Shown here one piece after another: positions 1 to 6,120 of a DNA stretch of 32,155 bases. Under the pieces are notes generated by a model. That model was not told the DNA's origin and did not search any database. It saw only the letters and a list, made by a program, of their open reading frames with translations. The position numbers and the translations under genes were made by a program. Numbering within the stretch: position 1 is the first letter of the stretch; the number at the start of each line of letters is the position of its first letter. Source of the stretch: an uncultured Gammaproteobacteria bacterium (lineage in GTDB: Bacteria > Pseudomonadota > Gammaproteobacteria > Steroidobacterales > XN24); NCBI GenBank assembly GCA_947259915.1, contig CAMYOC010000001.1:1-32155 (forward strand), read 5' to 3'.

Positions 1-529
1 TGATCGTCAGCGTGTTGAGACCCCACGAGTCCTGGCCGGAAATCCGGAACCACGCGATGCTGTACGAACCGCCGAGGTCAATTTCCATCGTCGTCCGACC
101 ATTCGGGCCGGCGGGAGGTCCGTTCAGCGCTGACGCCAACAGATTGCCGTTGACATCAAACGCCTCGAGCAACAGCGTTCCGTCAGCGGCAAATCCAGCC
201 TCAGCCATGATGTAGCTGGTGAAAGCCTGACTCGTGGTGCCGAGATCGACAATACGTCCATCCACGGCCGTGACGAGATCGCAAACTCCGGCAGCGTTGA
301 TTCCGCAGATCGCCTCCGGCGGATCACTGAACACGCCTTCCGTGTTGCCGAAGGTGTAATCCACACCAGATCCGATGAAAAAGTCGTCAACTGCCTCAAC
401 AAGCGATCCGAAAGCCGGCGTTAACGCACCCGTCCAGTCCTGGGCCGAGTGGGTGACTAGTGCGGCGTTGGCGCTCTGCGCCCCCACCATCAAAGTCAGC
501 CCAATTAAAAGATGTCTAAAAGTTTTCAA
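1..529 (-). CDS. Secreted protein, PEP-CTERM-like N-terminal part (partial)
   Basis: The gene runs off the left edge; 176 codons are visible. I place the start at a TTG (527-529) because a GGAGG lies about 9 bases upstream and the reading frame opens directly with a Sec signal peptide: basic start (LKTFRH), hydrophobic core, and an A-x-A type cleavage site (QSANA-ALV). The mature part is acidic, rich in Gly/Thr/Asn, with two Cys (ICGINAAGVC) and repeated beta-type stretches such as LLLEAFDVNGNLLASALN and FRISGQDSWGLNTLTI. This style is typical of PEP-CTERM surface or exopolysaccharide-associated proteins, but the diagnostic PEP motif, membrane helix and basic tail would lie outside the window. 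The gene has its own sigma54-like promoter. Without the C-terminus the family is an inference; a secreted protein is well supported. Confidence 0.7.
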   Translation of the reverse strand, partial: MKTFRHLLIGLTLMVGAQSANAALVTHSAQDWTGALTPAFGSLVEAVDDFFIGSGVDYTFGNTEGVFSDPPEAICGINAAGVCDLVTAVDGRIVDLGTTSQAFTSYIMAEAGFAADGTLLLEAFDVNGNLLASALNGPPAGPNGRTTMEIDLGGSYSIAWFRISGQDSWGLNTLTI

Positions 530-581
530 TATCCTATCCTCCCGAGCGATGTCCAAACATGCGATGTGTCGGATAGTATCA

Positions 582-597
582 AGCAAATCCCATGCCA
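582..597 (-). promoter_or_regulatory. Sigma54 (-24/-12) promoter for the secreted protein gene
   Basis: On the minus strand the site reads TGGCATGGGATTTGCT. It keeps the invariant GG and GC exactly ten bases apart and has the TTGCT of the -12 element; against the RpoN consensus TGGCACGNNNNTTGCW only one fixed base differs (T for C). The predicted transcript start is near 571, giving a 5' leader of roughly 40 bases that contains the GGAGG before the TTG start at 529. Published work on PEP-CTERM genes links them to RpoN and the PrsK/PrsR two-component system, so the promoter type agrees with the proposed identity of the gene. Confidence 0.7.
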
Positions 598-700
598 CTA
601 CATGTAACCCACTGAATAACATGAGACAATTGAGCTATTGGGTGATGTTCGGCGGGGCGGTCTGCAAAGACTCCCGACACAATTCGTGCTCTCAAGTAAG

Positions 701-729
701 GAAAATCCGGGCGTCAGACCCGGATTCTC
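701..729. promoter_or_regulatory. Dyad: possible activator site or gltX 3' hairpin
   Basis: AATCCGGG (704-711) and CCCGGATT (719-726) form a perfect 8-bp inverted repeat around a 7-base loop; after one A-C mismatch it is extended by A-T and G-C pairs. There is no T-run on either side, so it is a poor intrinsic terminator. It is centred about 145 bases upstream of the predicted sigma54 transcript start, the usual distance for an enhancer-binding-protein site. It also lies about 200 bases after the gltX stop. Both readings are inference. Confidence 0.35.
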
Positions 730-919
730 CCGCCATCTCAACGCATAACCTATTGATTAATATAGCCTTGCATCTGATTCGCTCGCATTGGCATCATGAT
801 TGTCAAGAATTCCGACAGTTCTTTCGATACGGGGAAGCGTCAGGTCCAGCCCCTCGATACCCCCTAGACGTCGGGAGCGGCCCCGTGAAGAAGGGCGGCA
901 TTCAGTGCAAACCGGGAGT

Positions 920-2344
920 TCAACCGTTCGCGGCAGCCGCCTGGGCGCGCTCGCCGACAAAGGCGATGGCCCGGTTCAGGCGCTCCAGCGTCCGCTCGCG
1001 ACCGAGCAATTCAAGCGTCACATCGATCGGTGGCGAGACCGGTCCGCCGGAGACCGCCACCCGTATCGGCTGGGCCACCTTGCCCAGCTTGAGTTCCAGG
1101 CTCTCGGCCACGCTGTGGATCACATCGTGGATCGGCTCTGCGCGCCAGTCTTCTAGCACGGTCAGACCGTCACGGACCCGCTCCAGCCCCTCGAGCGCCA
1201 CCGGCCGCAAGTGCTGTTTGGCGGCTTTTTCGTGGTAGCCGCTGAAATCCTGATAGAAAAACAGCGCCGATTGTGCCATTTCGTGCTGGGTCTGTGCGCG
1301 CTGGCGGAAGGCTTCGGCGACCTGTTCGGGCTCCGGTCCGGCCTTAGTGTCCACGCCCATCCGCTCGAGCTGCCACCACAGATCCAGACCGAGCTGTTTG
1401 CCATCGGCCTTCATGATGTACTGCTGGTTGATCCACAGCAGCTTGTCCGGGTTGAAACTCGACGCCGCCTTGTTCACATGCTCCAGGTCGAATAAATGGA
1501 TCATTTCCTCGACGCTGAAGATCTCCTGGTCGCCGTGGGACCAGCCGAGCCGCACCAGGAAGTTGAGCAGGGCCTCGGGCATATAGCCCTCCTGGCGATA
1601 CTCCAGCACGCTGACCGCGCCGTGGCGTTTTGACAGCTTGCTGCCATCGGGTCCGAGGATCATCGGCACGTGGGCAAACGTCGGCGGGTGCGCGCCCAGC
1701 GCGTGATAGATGTTGATCTGGCGCGGCGTGTTGTTGAGATGGTCGTCGCCACGGATCACATGGGTGATCTCCATGTCCATGTCGTCCACCACCACCGAGA
1801 AGTTGTAGGTGGGCACGCCGTCGGAACGCACCAGCACCAGATCATCCAGTTCGGCATTCTCGAACACGACCCGACCAAAGACCTTGTCCTCGACCACGAC
1901 GCTGCCCTCTTCCGGGGTGCGGAAGCGGACCACCGGATCGACGCCCGGCACCGGCTCGGCGCGGTTTCGGCAGCGGCCGTCATAGCGGGGTTTCTCGCCC
2001 TTCTCCCGCTGCTCGGCACGCATCACGTCGAGTTCTTCCTTGCTGCAGTAGCAATGGTAAGCATGGCCCTCGGCCATCAGCTTGTCCGCCACTTCCTTAT
2101 AGCGAGGGAAGCGGTCGGTCTGGTAAAGCGGGCCCTCGTCGGGACGCAGCTTGAGCCATTCCATGCCATCGAGGATCACCTGGATCGCCTCTTCGGTGGA
2201 CCGCTCCCGGTCCGTGTCCTCGATACGCAGGACGAATTGACCGCCATGACGCCGGGCGAACAGCCAGGCAAACAACGCGGTGCGGACACCGCCGATATGG
2301 AGGAATCCCGTCGGGCTGGGCGCGAATCGTGTTCTGACTGTCAT
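920..2344 (-). CDS. gltX: Glutamate-tRNA ligase
   Basis: Class I aminoacyl-tRNA synthetase of 474 residues that charges tRNA-Glu (or tRNA-Gln in organisms using the transamidation route) in the cytoplasm. The HIGH-type signature is HIGG at residues 16-19 after RFAPSPTG, and the KMSKS-type loop is KLSKR at 236-240. The zinc-binding-like Cys cluster (C98, C100, C125) and the GRCR segment are present, as is the C-terminal anticodon-binding region. The length is normal for bacterial GltX. The ATG at 2344 directly begins the conserved MTVRTRFAPSPTG start; no strong ribosome binding site is visible. It is followed on the same strand by the secreted protein gene after about 390 bases, so the two are probably separate transcripts. 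Confidence 0.97.
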   Translation of the reverse strand: MTVRTRFAPSPTGFLHIGGVRTALFAWLFARRHGGQFVLRIEDTDRERSTEEAIQVILDGMEWLKLRPDEGPLYQTDRFPRYKEVADKLMAEGHAYHCYCSKEELDVMRAEQREKGEKPRYDGRCRNRAEPVPGVDPVVRFRTPEEGSVVVEDKVFGRVVFENAELDDLVLVRSDGVPTYNFSVVVDDMDMEITHVIRGDDHLNNTPRQINIYHALGAHPPTFAHVPMILGPDGSKLSKRHGAVSVLEYRQEGYMPEALLNFLVRLGWSHGDQEIFSVEEMIHLFDLEHVNKAASSFNPDKLLWINQQYIMKADGKQLGLDLWWQLERMGVDTKAGPEPEQVAEAFRQRAQTQHEMAQSALFFYQDFSGYHEKAAKQHLRPVALEGLERVRDGLTVLEDWRAEPIHDVIHSVAESLELKLGKVAQPIRVAVSGGPVSPPIDVTLELLGRERTLERLNRAIAFVGERAQAAAANG

Positions 2345-2418
2345 GGATAAATGGCCGGTGGATGGCGGGTCGATGCTGAAACCCGGATTCTAGCAAAAGC
2401 CGGAGCATCGGCCCGACT

Positions 2419-3117
2419 TCAGTCGCTACCGGGAACCAGTGGACCCCCTCCCCGCCGCCGCCAGACGATCAATGTCGAGACGGCGAGCACAAACAGCGCG
2501 GCCACAGACAGCACGACCTGCCAGTGCTGGCCGCTGGACAGACCCCGTCCCAGCAACGCGAAAGCCACGGTCGATGGCGCGATGCCGATCAGCGTGGCGG
2601 CAGCGAATATCCGCGTCGGGATGCGTGAGATGCCACCGACCACGCTGGTGACCAGCGCGTTGGTCCCGGGCATCAGACGCAGCAACAACACCAGCGAGAA
2701 ACCGCTGCGGTTGATCAGTTCGCCCCAGCGGCCCAGACCCTCGCCATACCGGGCCTCTACCCAGGGCCGCCCGAACCCGCGCGCCAGCCGGAACGCGATC
2801 ACCGATCCGAAGGAGCTGCCCACGAGCGCCATGCCGAGCGCCAGCGGCAGGCTGAACAGGCTGCCCGCCAGCACCGTCGGATAAACTCGCGGCAGACCGC
2901 TGGCGGAAAAGCCCACAAAGACGAGCAGGAACACAGGGACCGCCAGCGCGCTGTGCCCGGCGACCCAGTCGTGCCACACGCTGCGGTACTGATCCTCAAA
3001 CCAGGTATGCAGCGGAGTCAGGTAAAACAGCGCGATCAGGGTCAGCGGCACCGCCAAAAACGCGGCCAGCGTGCGCCAGCCGGGCGCGGCCACCGGTCCC
3101 GGCGTCGATACACTCAC
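2419..3117 (-). CDS. TVP38/TMEM64 (VTT/DedA-like) membrane protein
   Basis: An inner-membrane protein of about 233 residues from the SNARE-associated/VTT superfamily; bacterial members are implicated in lipid or undecaprenyl-phosphate scrambling and envelope homeostasis, but the substrate here is unknown. Visible features are a first hydrophobic helix (LAAFLAVPLTLIALFYL), a Gly-rich segment GSSFGSVIAFRLARGFG followed by the RPW stretch, the conserved re-entrant motif LLLRLMPGTNALVTSVVGG, and a C-terminal helix ending in a basic WRRRGGG tail. The frame stays open to a TTG at 3240, but that start lacks a ribosome binding site and adds 41 non-conserved residues. The GTG at 3117 has GGAG about 8-9 bases upstream and gives the normal family length, so I prefer it. 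The gene is divergent from the serine hydrolase gene at 3453. Confidence 0.85.
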   Translation of the reverse strand: MSVSTPGPVAAPGWRTLAAFLAVPLTLIALFYLTPLHTWFEDQYRSVWHDWVAGHSALAVPVFLLVFVGFSASGLPRVYPTVLAGSLFSLPLALGMALVGSSFGSVIAFRLARGFGRPWVEARYGEGLGRWGELINRSGFSLVLLLRLMPGTNALVTSVVGGISRIPTRIFAAATLIGIAPSTVAFALLGRGLSSGQHWQVVLSVAALFVLAVSTLIVWRRRGGGPLVPGSD

Positions 3118-3452
3118 CGCCCCGCTCCGGCGCCAGACAAGCCGGCTGGATGGCGAAACGCCGGTTCGTGCGCAGTTTTCGGCGGCGGTTTCCGGCGCAT
3201 CGGTCCCCGATTTTGCGATCCAGTTCCTTGCCAAAGCCAATACATCAATTTAATAATGCACTCTAATTTATTGGTTTTTATACTTTTTTATTGCTGAGAG
3301 CATCTGCGGATATCGATTCAAAGACGCCGGATTCCCGCCATTTGCCGGACCGGTCATCGTTTTGCATTATGTATCCTCCGCGGGTCGACTGATAAACTGC
3401 AACGCAATTCAACGCATTAAAACTACCGGGCTCCCCAGCCCAGGACGCGTTC

Positions 3453-4478
3453 TTGAAGCCAAAACAATATATCCATCTGCTCGCCGGATTCATGCTCGGC
3501 AACCTGCTGGCCGCCCCGACGTTTGCCGCGGACGCGGCCAGTGTCGTCGGTACGACCGGCACCCGTTCGGTTACGCGTATCGACGCGATGCCGGCGGTCG
3601 AATGGCCTCTGTTGAAATACTCGCGCGAACCGCATCTGCATGCGGCGCTCAGCGAGAAACTGCAACAGATCGGTCTGGCCCGGGCCGCGGCCGACCAGAA
3701 GCTGGCTGTGGCGCTGGTGGATATCACCGACCCGGCTGACCCGCGGGTCGCCACCGTCAACGCCCACCAGATGATGTATGCAGCGAGTCTGCCCAAGATC
3801 GCGATCCTTCTGGGCGCGTTCCAGAAGGCCGCTGACGGCCAGCTGGAGATGACCCAGGAGAATCTGGATTTCCTCACCGCGATGATCCGCAGCTCCTCGA
3901 ATGGCGCGGCGAGCACCATGCTCAAGCGGGTCGGTTTCGAATATCTGGCCGAGCTGCTGCAGTCGGAACGCTACGCGCTCTACGACCCGGAGATGAACGG
4001 CGGTCTGTGGGTGGGCAAGGCCTACGCCAAGGCAGGCGCCTGGAAACGCGATCCGCTGTACAACCTGTCCCACGCGGCCACCGTGTTCGAAGTGGCGCGT
4101 TTTTACTATCTGCTGGAGACCGACCGGCTGGTCAGCCCGGAAGCGTCGGCTCAGATGCGCTCGATCCTCGAAGGCACGACGATCAAACACAAGTTCGTGC
4201 TCGGTCTCGAGACCGCGCGTCCGGGGTCGAAGATCCTGCGTAAGTCCGGGAGCTGGCGGACCTTCCATGCGGACAGCGCGATCGTCGAGCGCGACGGACG
4301 CCGTTATATCGCGGTGGCGATGGCCAACCACCCCTCAGGCGGTCGCTGGCTGAGCCAGGTGATCGTGGCGATGGATGATCTGATCTACGACCAGGCCAAC
4401 GTCGCCCACGACCATATGGCCGAATCCCACGCCGAGCCCGTCGGCTTGCCGCAGAACCGGGCAGCCAGCGCGTTCTGA
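3453..4478 (+). CDS. Exported SxxK serine hydrolase (class A beta-lactamase/PBP fold)
   Basis: 341 residues starting at a TTG with AGGA 7 bases upstream. It has a signal peptide (MKPKQ, hydrophobic core, PTFAA cleavage). The three active-site boxes of the penicillin-recognising serine hydrolases are present in order: SLPK at 112-115 (nucleophile S112, K115), SSN at 148-150 in the SDN position, and KSG at 264-266 in the KTG position. The glutamate of an authentic class A omega loop is not obvious, so a resistance beta-lactamase is not supported; a D,D-peptidase-like or other serine hydrolase is more likely. The mature protein has no cysteine. It shares the sequence around ITDP and NGAAST with the convergent neighbour at 4645-6120, so the two are probably paralogues. 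The substrate is unknown; location is periplasmic or outer envelope. Confidence 0.85.
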   Translation: MKPKQYIHLLAGFMLGNLLAAPTFAADAASVVGTTGTRSVTRIDAMPAVEWPLLKYSREPHLHAALSEKLQQIGLARAAADQKLAVALVDITDPADPRVATVNAHQMMYAASLPKIAILLGAFQKAADGQLEMTQENLDFLTAMIRSSSNGAASTMLKRVGFEYLAELLQSERYALYDPEMNGGLWVGKAYAKAGAWKRDPLYNLSHAATVFEVARFYYLLETDRLVSPEASAQMRSILEGTTIKHKFVLGLETARPGSKILRKSGSWRTFHADSAIVERDGRRYIAVAMANHPSGGRWLSQVIVAMDDLIYDQANVAHDHMAESHAEPVGLPQNRAASAF

Positions 4479-4644
4479 TTGCCGGCCCCGCCCGCTCCGC
4501 TGATACCTGTCCCTTGCTGACGCCGCACTGCTAGCGGCCGGCTGCCCGTTGTGCAGGCCAGGCGGTCACGCGATGCAATGCGCCTGCGTCCTGGCGGACC
4601 CTGCTGGTCCGATCCGACACTTGCGTCTCGGCAGTTGCGGCGGC

Positions 4645-6120
4645 CTAGTCTGTGCCCAGGGTCGGCGGAGACGGGATCTGAGGCACTTCCGGCTCGCCCT
4701 GCCCCGACTCGTCGGGGCCGTCCACACCCTCCGGCTCCGGCAGGCCGTCCGGCCCGTCGACGATCGCAGGGTCACCTTCGAGCACCGGAGGATTCGGCAC
4801 CACGGCTTCTGCCGCCTGTTTGGCCGCCGCGCGCTCGGCCTTGCGCTGAGCCAGTCGCTCGGCGTGGCGCGCCTCGATCATGCGATGGATCCGCATGGCC
4901 AGGGTCTGATGGGCCACCGCGGAGTTCTTGTAGAGCACGTTTGAGCTCACGGCCACCAGATAGTGCACATCGAGGGTCTCCTCGGGACCCTCGACGATCG
5001 CCACCGACGCCAGCTGGTTGCGTTTGTTGCCCTGATACTTTTTGCACACAAAGTCCGGCTCGGGCTGACAGCTGTAGAGCGAGCCGGATTTGAAATAGAC
5101 CGCGTAGTCGAGCAGCGCCGGATGAGACGCATAGCGGATGCGTTTTTGCGTCATATAGAGCAGCCGCTTCATCTCGGTACTCGACCAGGTATCCACCATC
5201 CTGCCCTGCTCGATCAGCATCAGCAGATGCACCAGCTCGCGCGGATTGCCATAGCTCGAGGTGCCGGCGACTTTCTGCTTGCCGGTGCGGGTAAAGAAGC
5301 TGCCCTGACGCAGCAGATCCGGATCCAGCCCGTTGCGGATCACCGCGCCGTTCATGGCGTCGAGAAATATCTCGCCCCGCGACTTGGGCCCGGTCTCGGC
5401 GAAAAACGCGGCCTCTCGCTCGGCGCTGACCGGGTACTCGGCGCCAAAATGCTTGAGCAGGATCAACTGTTTCTCGACCGTGGACGCGGCGCCGTTGTTG
5501 CTGGCCGAGAGCATCCAGTCCAGCCATTCATACAGACTGCCGGAGTCACCGGGCCGGACCTGGCGGAAGGCGAAATCCATCGTCTCCGGATCCCAGAACA
5601 CGACTTCATGATGATCGTAGTTGACGAAGTCATCTGCCACGATCCAGGTGTCCTTGAGAACCCGCTCACGGGCCGCGATGTCGTCGGGATAGATATCCGC
5701 CAGCGCCTGGAAGAAGGCCAGACCCACCATCATCTTGCCGACGCTGCCGACGTTTTCGCGGATGCCGCCGTTGAGATCCGCATAGATCGGATTCTCCGGG
5801 TCGGTCACATCCAGCACGGCCACACCGTAACGAGCCGCGTCTGCGCCAAGAAAGCTCTTGAGCTGACGGACATAGGTCTCATCGCTTTCGAACTCGAAGC
5901 CGTAGTCGGTGTCCCGCAACCGCGGCTCTACGTAGGCCGTGGACAACAGTGCGCCCGGGGAGAGCTTGCGGCCCCGTACTTCGCCGGTCTGTGCGCGCTG
6001 GTAGTAATTAAGACGGCGGATGCCGGTCTCGTCATAGGCATCGATGGGATACGCCAGTGCCGCACCGGTGCTGATCACAAATCCGGCCAGCAGGGCCAGC
6101 GCCTTTGCTCTTATGTTCAT
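4645..6120 (-). CDS. Exported SxxK serine hydrolase with Pro/Glu-rich tail
   Basis: 491 residues with a clear signal peptide (MNIRAKALALLAGF, cleavage after ALA). Active-site boxes are SVGK at 126-129, SNN at 207-209 within SASNNGAAST, and KSG at 344-346. The region around DVTDPENP resembles DITDPADP of the neighbour at 3453, which supports a common origin. Beyond the catalytic domain there is an Ala/Glu/Arg-rich helix (about 410-435) and an acidic Pro/Gly/Glu tail to the end, probably a disordered linker or wall-interaction tail. The only two cysteines of the protein (C351, C359) are close together and could form a disulfide. The start ATG overlaps the TGA of the dikinase-like gene upstream (ATGA), and the ribosome binding site GGAGGTGA lies inside that gene's last codons, so the two are translationally coupled. 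Substrate unknown. Confidence 0.85.
   Translation of the reverse strand: MNIRAKALALLAGFVISTGAALAYPIDAYDETGIRRLNYYQRAQTGEVRGRKLSPGALLSTAYVEPRLRDTDYGFEFESDETYVRQLKSFLGADAARYGVAVLDVTDPENPIYADLNGGIRENVGSVGKMMVGLAFFQALADIYPDDIAARERVLKDTWIVADDFVNYDHHEVVFWDPETMDFAFRQVRPGDSGSLYEWLDWMLSASNNGAASTVEKQLILLKHFGAEYPVSAEREAAFFAETGPKSRGEIFLDAMNGAVIRNGLDPDLLRQGSFFTRTGKQKVAGTSSYGNPRELVHLLMLIEQGRMVDTWSSTEMKRLLYMTQKRIRYASHPALLDYAVYFKSGSLYSCQPEPDFVCKKYQGNKRNQLASVAIVEGPEETLDVHYLVAVSSNVLYKNSAVAHQTLAMRIHRMIEARHAERLAQRKAERAAAKQAAEAVVPNPPVLEGDPAIVDGPDGLPEPEGVDGPDESGQGEPEVPQIPSPPTLGTD

Noticed and set aside
3453..4478. Beta-lactamase resistance gene
   Set aside because: The SxxK, SSN and KSG boxes are those of the wider serine-hydrolase family, the class A glutamate is not evident, and a similar paralogue sits next to it.
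4595..4611. Hairpin CGGACC-CTGCT-GGTCCG between the convergent hydrolase genes
   Set aside because: Short stem without a T-run on either strand; not enough to call a terminator.
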